A DNA stretch of 64,000 nt, from contig NZ_CP193759.1 in the NCBI RefSeq assembly GCF_050847355.1, positions 62,001-126,000 of the forward strand. Direction: 5' to 3'. The notes under the pieces were generated by a model. It had not been told where the DNA came from, made no database searches, and was given only the letters and a program-made list of their open reading frames with translations. Position numbers and translations under genes: made by a program. Position 1 is the stretch's first letter. The number at the start of each line of letters is the position of its first letter. The stretch is from Limimaricola sp027213785 (GTDB lineage: Bacteria > Pseudomonadota > Alphaproteobacteria > Rhodobacterales > Rhodobacteraceae). Below, in pieces: positions 27,852 to 36,321 of the stretch.

Positions 27852-28798
27852 TGCAGCTTCTCGCGATCGGCGAATGCATGATCGAGATGTCGGGCGGGCA
27901 GGATGGTTGCTGGCGCATGGGGTTCGCCGGGGACACGCTCAACACGCTGTGGTACGCGCGCGCCGGGCTGGACCCCGCCGACGGGCCGGTGGGCTATTTT
28001 ACCGCGCTCGGGACCGACGGCTTCTCGGACCGGATCGTGGCCTTCCTCGACGGCGCGGGCATCGCCACGGACGCGATCCGGCGGATACCCGACCGGCGTC
28101 CCGGTCTCTACATGATCGAGCAGCGGGACGGGGACCGGGCCTTCACCTACTGGCGTGATACCTCGGCGGCGCGTGCCCTCGCCGATGACGAAGCGGCGCT
28201 GCGGACCGCGATGCGGAATGCGCGGATGATCTACCTGTCGGGGATCACGCTGGCGATCCTGCCGGCCGAGGGCCGGGTGCGGCTGCTCGATGCGCTGCGC
28301 ACCGCGCGGGAGCGCGGGGCCCGCATTGCTTTCGACCCCAACATTCGCCCTGCCCTGTGGTCCGACGAGACCGTAATGCGCGACGCGATCACTTCCGCCG
28401 CGGCGATCTCGGACATCGCGCTGCCGAGCTTCGATGACGAGGCGCGCTGGTTCGGCGATGCCGATCCCGCCGCCTGCGCCCGACGCTATGCCGCCGCCGG
28501 GGCGGGCGAGGTGGCGGTCAAGGACGGGGCGGGGCCGGTCACCCTTCTCTCGGAGGGCGGGACGACGATCATGCCGGTGCCGCCGGCGCCCAAGGTGGTC
28601 GATGCCACCGGCGCGGGCGACAGCTTCAACGGCGGCTATCTCGCGGCCCGGCTGAACGGCGTCGCGCCGGTGGAGGCGGCGCGGGCCGGAACCGCCATGG
28701 CCGCGCGGGTGATCGCGGCGCATGGGGCGATCATCGACCTGCCCGAAACCCGGATCTGGCACCGGGATGCACCCGAGGGAGGCCGCGATGACCGCTGA
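27848..28798 (+). CDS. kdgK: 2-keto-3-deoxygluconate kinase (PfkB family)
   Basis: 316 residues (or 315 from the second ATG at 27851). It begins LLAIGECMIEMSG with a GDTLNT-type substrate motif (FAGDTLNTLWY), and ends with the PfkB signature DATGAGDSFNGGYLAARL holding the catalytic Asp. It phosphorylates KDG to KDPG, the common product of the glucuronate and unsaturated-uronate branches in this operon. It overlaps uxuB by 4 bp. KDPG aldolase is not encoded in this window. Confidence 0.93.
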   Translation: MMQLLAIGECMIEMSGGQDGCWRMGFAGDTLNTLWYARAGLDPADGPVGYFTALGTDGFSDRIVAFLDGAGIATDAIRRIPDRRPGLYMIEQRDGDRAFTYWRDTSAARALADDEAALRTAMRNARMIYLSGITLAILPAEGRVRLLDALRTARERGARIAFDPNIRPALWSDETVMRDAITSAAAISDIALPSFDDEARWFGDADPAACARRYAAAGAGEVAVKDGAGPVTLLSEGGTTIMPVPPAPKVVDATGAGDSFNGGYLAARLNGVAPVEAARAGTAMAARVIAAHGAIIDLPETRIWHRDAPEGGRDDR

Positions 28799-30056
28799 TC
28801 GGACCATCGATACCGGTCGCCACGACACGGTCGCAGCCCGGCGTGTCGGCAATTTCCTCTTCGATACCCTGCCGAGGTGGCTGGAACTGGCGCAAGGCGA
28901 CAGCGGCGCGGTGGCCGAACGGCTCAAGGCGCCGGGCAAACCCTTGCCCTCGGCCGAGCGCACGACGCTGACCCAGGCGCGGCTCGTCTTCACTTTCGCG
29001 CATCTGCATCTGGCGACCGGCGCGCCATGGATGCGCGAGGCCGCCATCGCGGTTCATCGCTATCTCGACACGGCGCTGCGCGACGAGGATGGCGGTTACC
29101 GCGTAGCGGCGCTGGCCTCGGGCGCGCCGAGCGCCGTCCCCGAACACGCGCTGCGCCGGAGCTACGACCAGTCCTTTGCCCTGCTGGCGCTGGTGACCTT
29201 GCGCCGCGCGGCCCCCGGGGCGGTGCCCGAGGGGCGGATCGAGGCGTGCTGGGATTTCATTTCGACGCGCCTCACCGATCCCGCGACCGGCGCGCTGTGG
29301 GAAGATGACGCGATGGCGGCGCGCGGGCCCCGGCCCGGCGATCTGCGGGCGCAGAACCCGCATATGCACATGATCGAGGCGCTGCTTCAGGCCCACGAGA
29401 TGACCGGCGAGGCGGTATGGCGCGACCGCGCGGCCGGTCTGGTCGAGGTCGGGCTGCGATATTTTCTCGATCCCGACACCGGCGCGATCCGCGAGTTCAC
29501 CGGCCACGATCTCGCCCCGATCGACACGGCCGATGGCCGGCGCCGCGAGCCGGGGCACCAGTATGAATGGGCCTGGTTGCTGCGCCGCTTCGCGGCGATG
29601 GGCGGCGATCCGGCGGCGGTCGAGACGGCCGCGTTGATGCAGCGCTTCGTCGAGGCGCACGGGCTGCGCCGGGATGGGTTGCTGGCCGGGGCGCCTTTTG
29701 ACGCGGTCTCGGCCGATGGCACCGTGACCGAGCCCGATCACCTGCTCTGGCCGTTGACCGAGGCGGGCAAGCTCTATGCCGACCTGCATGCCGAAACCGG
29801 CGGTGCCGACCATGCGGAGCGGGCGCTGGCGCTGCTCGACCTGATCTTCGTGCGCTACGTCGCGGCCGGGCCCGACCCGTTCTGGGTCAACCGCCTCGAC
29901 GGGAAGGGCCGGGTGCTCTGGCCCGAGGCGCTGAGCCGGCTGCTTTACCATCTCGCGCTGTTCTTGACCGAGGGCGGTCGCGCCGGGCTCTGGCCGCTCG
30001 GGCGGGATGCCGCGCCGCGAGATCAAGATGTTCACAAGGAGGAGGACCTTACATGA
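28788..30056 (+). CDS. AGE-family epimerase/isomerase (N-acylglucosamine 2-epimerase fold)
   Basis: 422 residues from the ATG at 28788, preceded by GAGGGAGG; it overlaps kdgK by 11 bp and the TRAP binding-protein gene by 4 bp. Repeated helical segments typical of an (alpha/alpha)6 barrel are seen, with family motifs QNPHMHMIEALL, REPGHQYEWAWLLRRF and ending WPEALSRLLYHL. Members interconvert mannose/fructose or glucose, GlcNAc/ManNAc, or related free sugars. A sugar epimerase is not part of the standard glucuronate pathway, so it may widen the operon to another monomer delivered by the same TRAP importer. Exact substrate unknown. Confidence 0.82.
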   Translation: MTADRTIDTGRHDTVAARRVGNFLFDTLPRWLELAQGDSGAVAERLKAPGKPLPSAERTTLTQARLVFTFAHLHLATGAPWMREAAIAVHRYLDTALRDEDGGYRVAALASGAPSAVPEHALRRSYDQSFALLALVTLRRAAPGAVPEGRIEACWDFISTRLTDPATGALWEDDAMAARGPRPGDLRAQNPHMHMIEALLQAHEMTGEAVWRDRAAGLVEVGLRYFLDPDTGAIREFTGHDLAPIDTADGRRREPGHQYEWAWLLRRFAAMGGDPAAVETAALMQRFVEAHGLRRDGLLAGAPFDAVSADGTVTEPDHLLWPLTEAGKLYADLHAETGGADHAERALALLDLIFVRYVAAGPDPFWVNRLDGKGRVLWPEALSRLLYHLALFLTEGGRAGLWPLGRDAAPRDQDVHKEEDLT

Positions 30057-31030
30057 ACCACCGCATCACCACCGCGCTTGCCACCATCGCCGCCCTGTCG
30101 GCGGGCGCCGCCACGGCGCAGGATTACTCGTTGAACCTGTCGACCTCGCAGACGCTGCAGGACCCGCTGGTCATCGCGATGCAGGGCGCTGAGGAGCGGA
30201 TCGAGGAACGCTCCGAGGGCCGGATGGAGGTGACGATCTACCCTTCGTCGCAGCTTGGCGAGGACAATGACGTGCTCGAGCAGATCCGTGCCGGCGCGCC
30301 GATCGCGGCGCTGGTCGATGCCGGCCGGCTCGCGCCGTTCCTGCCCGAGCTGGGCATTCTCGCCGCGCCCTACCTGGTCAATGACTACACCGAATATGCC
30401 GCGATCACCGAGAGCCCGGTCTACGAGGAATGGGTCGAGGAGCTGGCCGAGCAATCCGGCATCCGGCTCCTGAACTACAACTGGTTCCAGGGCACCCGGC
30501 AGATGTTCACCCAAGACAAGGTCGAGACGCCCGAGGATCTGAACGGCGTCCGGGTGCGCACCATCGACGCGCCGGGCTGGGTCGCGACGGTCGAGGCGAT
30601 GGGTGCCACGCCCGCGCCGATGGCATGGTCCGAGGTCTATTCGGCGCTGCAGCTCGGCGCGGTGGACGGGGCGGAGGCGCAGCTCACCGGGGCCTATGGC
30701 ATCAAGCTGCACGAGGTGTCGAACAACGTCGCCTTCACCAACCACATCCAGCTCTTCACCGGGCTCGCCACCTCCGAGAGCTGGTTCGCGGCGCTGCCCG
30801 AGGATCTGCAGGCGATCGTCACCGAGGAGCTGAAGGCTGCCGGCGAGGAAGCGACGCGCGAAACGGTGGCGAAGCTGGCCGAGGTGCAAGGCGAGATGGA
30901 GGCGGCCGGCGTCGCGTTCAACGAGGTCGATATCGCGCCGTTCCGCGACCGCGTCGACGTGGTCTACGAGAAGGTCGGCCTGGTCGAGGCGCGCGAGGCG
31001 CTGGCCCCCTATCTGCCCTCGGCGGATTAA
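30053..31030 (+). CDS. TRAP transporter periplasmic binding protein (DctP family) of uronate operon
   Basis: 325 residues with a signal peptide (about residues 1-22, ending TAQ). DctP family marks are the GRMEVTIYPSSQLGEDNDVLEQIRAG region and GVRVRTIDAPGWVATVEAMGATPAPMAW, where an arginine contacts the substrate carboxylate. It precedes DctQ and DctM genes and is enclosed by uronate enzymes, so it probably captures a hexuronate or unsaturated uronate. AAGGAGGAGG forms a strong ribosome site. A hairpin follows the gene. Confidence 0.92.
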   Translation: MNHRITTALATIAALSAGAATAQDYSLNLSTSQTLQDPLVIAMQGAEERIEERSEGRMEVTIYPSSQLGEDNDVLEQIRAGAPIAALVDAGRLAPFLPELGILAAPYLVNDYTEYAAITESPVYEEWVEELAEQSGIRLLNYNWFQGTRQMFTQDKVETPEDLNGVRVRTIDAPGWVATVEAMGATPAPMAWSEVYSALQLGAVDGAEAQLTGAYGIKLHEVSNNVAFTNHIQLFTGLATSESWFAALPEDLQAIVTEELKAAGEEATRETVAKLAEVQGEMEAAGVAFNEVDIAPFRDRVDVVYEKVGLVEAREALAPYLPSAD

Positions 31031-31038
31031 GTCCGAGG

Positions 31039-31062
31039 CCCCCGGCGCCACGGTGCCGGGGG
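31039..31062. promoter_or_regulatory. Intercistronic stem-loop after TRAP binding-protein gene
   Basis: CCCCCGGC (31039-31046) pairs with GCCGGGGG (31055-31062) with further C-G pairing toward the loop. It sits 8 bp after the stop and before the small permease. Likely protects the upstream transcript or limits read-through so that binding protein exceeds permease. Confidence 0.5.
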
Positions 31063-31093
31063 TCGAATACCAGCCGCGCCGGGGAGGGCGAGG

Positions 31094-31654
31094 ATGATCT
31101 TCTGGAAACTCTATGACGGTATCGAGCAGGCCCTGGCGCTGATCGCGTTGATCGGCACGGTGGCCGCCGTCCTGACCGCCGGGATCGGCCGCAGCATCGG
31201 CGCGCCGGTGACCTCGGCGCCGCAATTCGCGCAGCTTTTCCTGATCTGGACCTGCATGCTGGGCGCCGATCTTGCCATGAAGCGCGGCGAAGCGATCTGC
31301 GTCTCGGCGCTGCCGGATCTGCTGCCGCCGGGCGGCCGCCGGTTGCTGTCATTGGTGAGCCTCGTTCTGATCATGCCGTTCCTCGGCTTTCTCGCCTATC
31401 TCGGGTGGGACCTCGCGATCGGCAACTGGCAGCGCGAGCTCGGCGGCTCGGGGCTCTCCTACGGGCTGGTCACGCTGGCCCTGCCGGTGGGGGCGGTGCT
31501 GCTGGCACTGACGCTGACGCGGCGCGTGCTCTCGCTGGGGCTGAACGCGGCGTTCGAGCCGGTGCTGCCCGATCTCGGCGCGCTCGGCACCGACCGGGCC
31601 CCCGGTCACGCGCCCGGCCTCGCCGCCGGGCACAGCTCGGAGGACCTGCTGTGA
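31094..31654 (+). CDS. TRAP transporter small permease (DctQ)
   Basis: 186 residues with four predicted membrane helices (about 10-30, 45-62, 83-105 and 122-142) and the DctQ-type LFLIWTCMLGADLAMKRGEAICVSAL. GGGAGGGCGAGG precedes the ATG. A hydrophilic C-terminal tail of about 40 residues follows the last helix. Partner of the downstream large permease; the two genes overlap at GTGA. Confidence 0.88.
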   Translation: MIFWKLYDGIEQALALIALIGTVAAVLTAGIGRSIGAPVTSAPQFAQLFLIWTCMLGADLAMKRGEAICVSALPDLLPPGGRRLLSLVSLVLIMPFLGFLAYLGWDLAIGNWQRELGGSGLSYGLVTLALPVGAVLLALTLTRRVLSLGLNAAFEPVLPDLGALGTDRAPGHAPGLAAGHSSEDLL

Positions 31655-32937
31655 TTTCCGCCCTGATCCTGACCCTCGCGCTGACGCTGATCGTGATCGG
31701 CATGCCCGTGGCCTTCGCGATCGGCATCGCCGGCACCGCCTATTTCCTGCTGCCCGGCACCTTCCTGCCCGACAGCACCGCCGTGCAGCGCATCGTCGCG
31801 GCAAGCCAGTCCTTCCCGCTCCTCGCGGTGCCGCTGTTCATCCTGCTCGGCAACCTAATGAACAGCTCGGGCATCACGCCGCGCCTCGTGGGGCTCGCTA
31901 CGGTGATCGCGGGCTGGATGCGCGGCGGTCTCGCGCAGTCGACGCTGATCCTCAGCGCGCTGATGGGCGGCGTCTCGGGCTCGGCCGTGGCGGATGCCGC
32001 GATGCAGGCGCGCATCCTCGGCGAGCCGATGGTCGAGAAGGGCTATGATCGCGGCTTTACCGCCGCGCTGCTCGCCATCGGCGGTCTGATCACCGCGACG
32101 CTGCCGCCGAGCCTCGGGCTCATCCTTTACGGCTATCTCGGCGAGGTCTCGATCGGCCGGCTGTTCATCGCCGGCATCGTGCCGGGCATGCTGTTGCTGA
32201 CGGTGCTGATGATCGCCACTTGGGGCGTGGCGCGGCAGCGCGACTACAAGCCCGAGACCGAGCGCCTGCCGACGCTGCGCGAGGTCGGCCACGAGCTGTG
32301 GCGCAGCTTCTGGGCGGTGCTGTTCCCGGTCTGGTTGCTGATCGGCATTCGTTTCGGCTTTTTCACCCCGTCCGAGGCAGGCGCCTTCGCGGTGGCCTAT
32401 GCGCTGATCATCGGCACGCTGATCTACCGCGAACTGACGCCCGCCAAGATCCTCGATGCGATGCTCCAGAGCCTGCGCGACATCGGGATGATCATGCTCA
32501 TCATCCTGTTCTCCGGCACCTTCGGCTATGTCATCACCTTCGAGCGGGTGCCCCAAAGCATCGCCGAGGTGGCGCTGACGGCGCTGTCGGACCCGACCGT
32601 GCTGCTCTTCGTGATCGCGGGCTTCCTGATGGTGCTGGGCATGCTGGTCGAGGCCACGGTGCTGGTGATGCTGCTGACGCCGATCCTCGTGCCGGTGGTG
32701 ACGGCGGCGGGCATCGATCCGGTGCATTTCGGGCTGGTGATGATGACGCTGGTGACCTTCGGCGGCATGACCCCGCCGGTGGGCGTATCGATGTTCACCG
32801 TCTGCGGCATCCTGCGCTGCAGCTACCGCGACTATTCGATCCAGATGCTGCCGCTGGTGGCGGCGGTGCTGGGGCTGGTGACGCTGATGATCCTGTTCCC
32901 CGGCCTCGTGATGTTCCTTCCCAACTGGCTGATGTGA
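31651..32937 (+). CDS. TRAP transporter large permease (DctM)
   Basis: 428 residues from the GTG at 31651, chosen because it overlaps the dctQ stop (GTGA) with GGAGGACC at ribosome distance. About 12 helices, with conserved PLFILLGNLMNSSG, LMGGVSGSAVADAA, LPPSLGLILYGYLG and FGGMTPPVGVSMFTVCGI. It is the sodium-coupled channel subunit that moves the uronate into the cytoplasm. uxaC follows after 4 bp. Confidence 0.94.
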   Translation: MISALILTLALTLIVIGMPVAFAIGIAGTAYFLLPGTFLPDSTAVQRIVAASQSFPLLAVPLFILLGNLMNSSGITPRLVGLATVIAGWMRGGLAQSTLILSALMGGVSGSAVADAAMQARILGEPMVEKGYDRGFTAALLAIGGLITATLPPSLGLILYGYLGEVSIGRLFIAGIVPGMLLLTVLMIATWGVARQRDYKPETERLPTLREVGHELWRSFWAVLFPVWLLIGIRFGFFTPSEAGAFAVAYALIIGTLIYRELTPAKILDAMLQSLRDIGMIMLIILFSGTFGYVITFERVPQSIAEVALTALSDPTVLLFVIAGFLMVLGMLVEATVLVMLLTPILVPVVTAAGIDPVHFGLVMMTLVTFGGMTPPVGVSMFTVCGILRCSYRDYSIQMLPLVAAVLGLVTLMILFPGLVMFLPNWLM

Positions 32938-32941
32938 TCCG

Positions 32942-34336
32942 ATGACCCTGCACCCCGACCGGCTGCTGCCGCCCGATCCCGCGACCCGCAAGCTGGCGCG
33001 CGAGCTGTACCATGCGGTCGCCGACCTGCCGATCGTCTCGCCGCATGGCCATACCGATCCGCGCTGGTGGGGCGAAAACCCGCGCTTTTCCGATCCCGCG
33101 CAGCTTTTCGTGACGCCGGATCATTACGTGACCCGGATGCTCACCAGCCAGGGCGTGCCCTTCGAGGCGATGGGCATCGGCGTAGGCGCAGAGACCGATC
33201 CGCGGGCGATCTGGCGGCTCTTTGCGCAGAACTTCCACCTGTTTCGGGGCACGCCCTCGCGGCTGTGGATCGAGCACGCGCTGGAAAGCCTGTTCGGCGT
33301 GACCGAGCGGCTGTCCGAGGCCACGGCGGATCGCGCCTATGACGCCATCGCCGAGCGGCTCACGCGGCCGGAATTCCGCCCGCGTGAATTATATGACCGC
33401 TTCAATATAGAGGTGATCGCGACCACCGACGGGGCGCTCGACGACCTTGCGCAGCACGCGGCGCTGCGCGGTTCGGACTGGTCCGGCCGGGTGGTGCCGA
33501 CCTACCGTCCCGACGCGGTGGTCGACCCAGAGGCACCGGGCTTCGCGGCGGCGCTCGACCGGCTGGGCGAGTTGACCGGCTGCGACACCGGCAGCTGGGA
33601 CGGCTATCTCGCCGCGCATCGCGCGCGGCGGGCCTTCTTCATCTCGATGGGCGCCACGGCGAGCGATCACGGCCACCCGACGCCGCGCACCGCCGACCTG
33701 CCCGAGGCCGAGGCGCGCGCCCTCTTCGATCGGGTGCGCCGGGGCGGGGCGAGCGTGGCCGATGCCGAGCTGTTCCGGGCGCAGATGCTGACCGAGATGG
33801 CGCGGATGTCGCTCGAGGATGGCTTGGTGATGCAGCTCCATGCCGGCTCCTCGCGCGGCCATTCCGACGCGGTCCGCGCCGCCTATGGCCCCGACCGCGG
33901 CTTCGACATCCCGCTGCCGTCGAGCTACACCGAGGCGCTGCGGCCGCTCTTGAACGCGGTCGGTCTCGATCCGCGTCTGAGCTTGATCCTGTTCACCCTC
34001 GACGAGACCACCTATGCGCGCGAACTGGCGCCGCTGGCGGGGGTCTGGCCCTGCCTGCGGCTTGGCCCGCCCTGGTGGTTCCACGACAGCTACGAGGGAA
34101 TGCGCCGCTACCGCGAAGCGGTCACCGAGACCGCCGGGTTCCACAACACCGCAGGCTTCAACGACGACACCCGCGCGCTGTGTTCGATCCCGGCGCGGCA
34201 CGACGTGGCGCGGCGGGTCGATAGCGGCTTTCTGGCCGAGTTGGTGGTGACGCATCGCCTCGACGAGGAGGAGGCCTTCGAGATCGCGCCGCTACTGGCC
34301 GGCGATCTCGCCCGACAGGCCTACCGCCTCGGCTGA
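32942..34336 (+). CDS. uxaC: Glucuronate/uronate isomerase
   Basis: 464 residues. UxaC marks are IVSPHGHTDPRWWGENPRF (metal-site histidines, amidohydrolase-like), FEAMGIGVGA, RELYDRFNIEVIATTDGALDDL and MQLHAGSSRGH. Also present are LGPPWWFHDSYEGM and ETAGFHNTAGFNDDTRA. It converts D-glucuronate to D-fructuronate (and galacturonate to tagaturonate). It feeds UxuB. The gene starts 4 bp after dctM with little ribosome site, so coupling to dctM translation is likely. Confidence 0.96.
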   Translation: MTLHPDRLLPPDPATRKLARELYHAVADLPIVSPHGHTDPRWWGENPRFSDPAQLFVTPDHYVTRMLTSQGVPFEAMGIGVGAETDPRAIWRLFAQNFHLFRGTPSRLWIEHALESLFGVTERLSEATADRAYDAIAERLTRPEFRPRELYDRFNIEVIATTDGALDDLAQHAALRGSDWSGRVVPTYRPDAVVDPEAPGFAAALDRLGELTGCDTGSWDGYLAAHRARRAFFISMGATASDHGHPTPRTADLPEAEARALFDRVRRGGASVADAELFRAQMLTEMARMSLEDGLVMQLHAGSSRGHSDAVRAAYGPDRGFDIPLPSSYTEALRPLLNAVGLDPRLSLILFTLDETTYARELAPLAGVWPCLRLGPPWWFHDSYEGMRRYREAVTETAGFHNTAGFNDDTRALCSIPARHDVARRVDSGFLAELVVTHRLDEEEAFEIAPLLAGDLARQAYRLG

Positions 34337-34380
34337 GCGCGTGTCCGCGACCCCCGACGATACCGAGTGAAGGAGACCCT

Positions 34381-35205
34381 ATGTTGAGCGTCGAGACCCG
34401 CCACGCCGTGCACCCGGCGCAGGCGAAGGTGATGGGCACCGCCGAACTGCGCGCCCACTTCCTGGCCCGGGACTTGTTCCGCGACGGCGAGATCCGCCTG
34501 ATCTATACCCACTACGACCGCTTCGTGATGGGTGGCGCGGTGCCAGACGGTGGCAGCCTGACCCTCGAGACGGTGGCCGAGACCGGCACCGAGCGGTTTC
34601 TGGACCGGCGCGAGATGGGCATCGTCAATATCGGCGGCACCGGCACGGTGCGCTGCGACGGCGAAGGCTACGAGATGGGGCGCGGCGACGTGCTCTATCT
34701 CGGCAAGGGCAGCGGCGCGGTCAGCTTCGAGGGCGAGGGCCGTTTCTACATCACCTCGGCCCCGGCCCATGCCGCCTTTCCCTCGCGCCTGATCACGCCG
34801 GCCGATTGCAAGGAGGTGCGACTGGGCGAACCGGCGAGTTCCAACCAGCGCGTCATCAAGCAGTTCGTCCACCCGCAGGTGATGAAGAGCTGCCAGCTGA
34901 TCCTCGGCTATACCAGCCTCGCGGAGGGTTCGGTCTGGAACACTATGCCGAGCCATCTCCATGACCGCCGCATGGAGGCCTATCTCTATTGGGACATGGA
35001 GGAAGAGGCCCGCGTGCTGCATCTGATGGGCGAGCCGCAGGAAACGCGGCACCTGTTCGTCGCGAACGAGGAGGGCGCGATCTCGCCGCCCTGGTCGATC
35101 CATTCCGGCGCCGGCATCGGCAGATACAGCTTCATCTGGGCGATGGCGGGCGACAACATCGACTTCACCGACATGGATTTCGTCAAGCCGGGGGAGATGC
35201 GCTGA
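34381..35205 (+). CDS. kduI: 5-dehydro-4-deoxy-D-glucuronate isomerase (DKI isomerase)
   Basis: 274 residues after GAAGGAGACC. Typical KduI cupin sequence, for example GGAVPDGGSLTLET, YLGKGSGAVSFEG, TPADCKEVRLG and MPSHLHDRRMEAYLYWDM with the zinc ligands His-x-His and Glu. It isomerises the linear 4-deoxy-5-keto-uronate made from unsaturated uronates to 2,5-diketo-3-deoxygluconate. It shows that the operon also handles lyase products of pectin-like, glycosaminoglycan-like or alginate-like polymers. Confidence 0.96.
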   Translation: MLSVETRHAVHPAQAKVMGTAELRAHFLARDLFRDGEIRLIYTHYDRFVMGGAVPDGGSLTLETVAETGTERFLDRREMGIVNIGGTGTVRCDGEGYEMGRGDVLYLGKGSGAVSFEGEGRFYITSAPAHAAFPSRLITPADCKEVRLGEPASSNQRVIKQFVHPQVMKSCQLILGYTSLAEGSVWNTMPSHLHDRRMEAYLYWDMEEEARVLHLMGEPQETRHLFVANEEGAISPPWSIHSGAGIGRYSFIWAMAGDNIDFTDMDFVKPGEMR

Positions 35206-35948
35206 TGGCCGGCCTGTTTTCGCTCGATGGCCGCAAGGCGCTCGTCACCGGCGCCAATGCCGGGATCGGCCGTGCCATCGCAACGGCGCTCGCGGGGCAG
35301 GGCGCGCATGTTGTCTGCGCCGGACGACGCAGCTGCGACGAGTCGGTGGCGGAGATCGCGGCGGCGGGCGGCGCGGCCGAAAGCCTCAAGCTCGACTTCG
35401 CCGATCCGATGGCGGCGCGGGACGTGTTCGAGGGGGCGGGCTTCGACATCCTCGTCAACAATGCGGGCATCATCCGCCGCGCCGACAGCGTCGATTTCAC
35501 CGAGGCCGATTGGGATGATGTCGTCGACATCAACATGAAGGCGGTGTTTTTCACCACGCAGGCCTTCGGGCGGGAGCTGATCGCGCGGGGCCGCCCCGGC
35601 GCGGTGGTCTCGATCGCCTCGCTCCTGTCTTTTCAGGGCGGGATCCGGGTGCCGTCCTATACCGCCTCCAAGCACGGGGTGGCCGGGTTGACCAAGATTC
35701 TCGCCAACGAATGGGCGAAGCACGCGATCACCGTCAACGCGGTGGCGCCGGGCTACATCGCCACGGCGAACACGCAGGCGCTGCGCGAGGACCCCGAACG
35801 CGCGGGCGCCATCCTCGACCGCATCCCCGCCGGACGCTGGGGCGCGCCCGAGGATATCGGCGGCACCGTGGCCTTTCTCTGCTCGCCCGCGGCGACCTAT
35901 CTGACCGGCGCGGTGATCAACGTCGATGGCGGCTGGATGGCGCGCTGA
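35205..35948 (+). CDS. kduD: 2-deoxy-D-gluconate 3-dehydrogenase (KDG-forming reductase)
   Basis: 247-residue short-chain dehydrogenase. Cofactor motif TGANAGIGRAIA (about residue 16), NNAG, catalytic Ser in SIASLLSFQGG, and YTASK for Tyr/Lys. The IRRAD and GGIRVPSYTASKHGVAG stretches are KduD-like. It reduces 2,5-diketo-3-deoxygluconate to KDG, which KdgK phosphorylates. Its ATG shares a base with the kduI stop (TGATG). Last gene of the operon. Confidence 0.94.
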   Translation: MAGLFSLDGRKALVTGANAGIGRAIATALAGQGAHVVCAGRRSCDESVAEIAAAGGAAESLKLDFADPMAARDVFEGAGFDILVNNAGIIRRADSVDFTEADWDDVVDINMKAVFFTTQAFGRELIARGRPGAVVSIASLLSFQGGIRVPSYTASKHGVAGLTKILANEWAKHAITVNAVAPGYIATANTQALREDPERAGAILDRIPAGRWGAPEDIGGTVAFLCSPAATYLTGAVINVDGGWMAR

Positions 35949-36321
35949 GGCTTGGCCAGTACCACATCCTGCCCCGAATGCGGCGTCGGGGAGCGGTATG
36001 CATGACCGGATCGCGGTCAAACTGGACCCTCCCGGCCGGCGGCCGCTTCATGACCGGCGCGCCCATCATCATGGAACCGGAATGCCCCGAAGCGTTGGGA
36101 CCCGGCCCGGAGCACCGCTCCACCAGGGGTCTTTCGGCGGGGAGCGAGGGGGAATTGTCGCGCCGTGTCACATGTCCGGTGCCCGTTACAACCTGCGACA
36201 ATTCCGGAGGTGCCGCCCACTGGCGCGAGGATCCGTGTCGTAGCACGACAAACCCGGTCGCCTCGGGCTCTCGGGGCGCGACTCCCTCGATGTGACAGGC
36301 CCTCGCCGGAAAGGGTGCCCC
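35949..36321. other. 373-bp intergenic region between kduD and RND efflux operon
   Basis: No credible gene. A short stem CCCCGA/TCGGGG at 35972-35991, without T-tract, may end the uronate operon. The large inverted repeat at 36151-36205 is listed separately. The remaining GC-rich sequence shows no other clear element. Confidence 0.55.
36151..36205. promoter_or_regulatory. 55-bp inverted operator, copy B (upstream of RND efflux operon)
   Basis: GGAATTGTCGC (36151-36161) and GCGACAATTCC (36195-36205) are perfect reverse complements separated by exactly 33 bp. TGTC repeats 10 bp further in on the left (36166-36169), and TACA lies 10 bp inside the right-hand GACA (36187-36190). The layout is the same as at 3140-3196 before the EF-hand gene. 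The right arm ends 116 bp before the efflux adaptor start. A shared dimer-of-dimers regulator, probably of the OmpR/PhoB response-regulator type, is the simplest reading. Confidence 0.65.
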
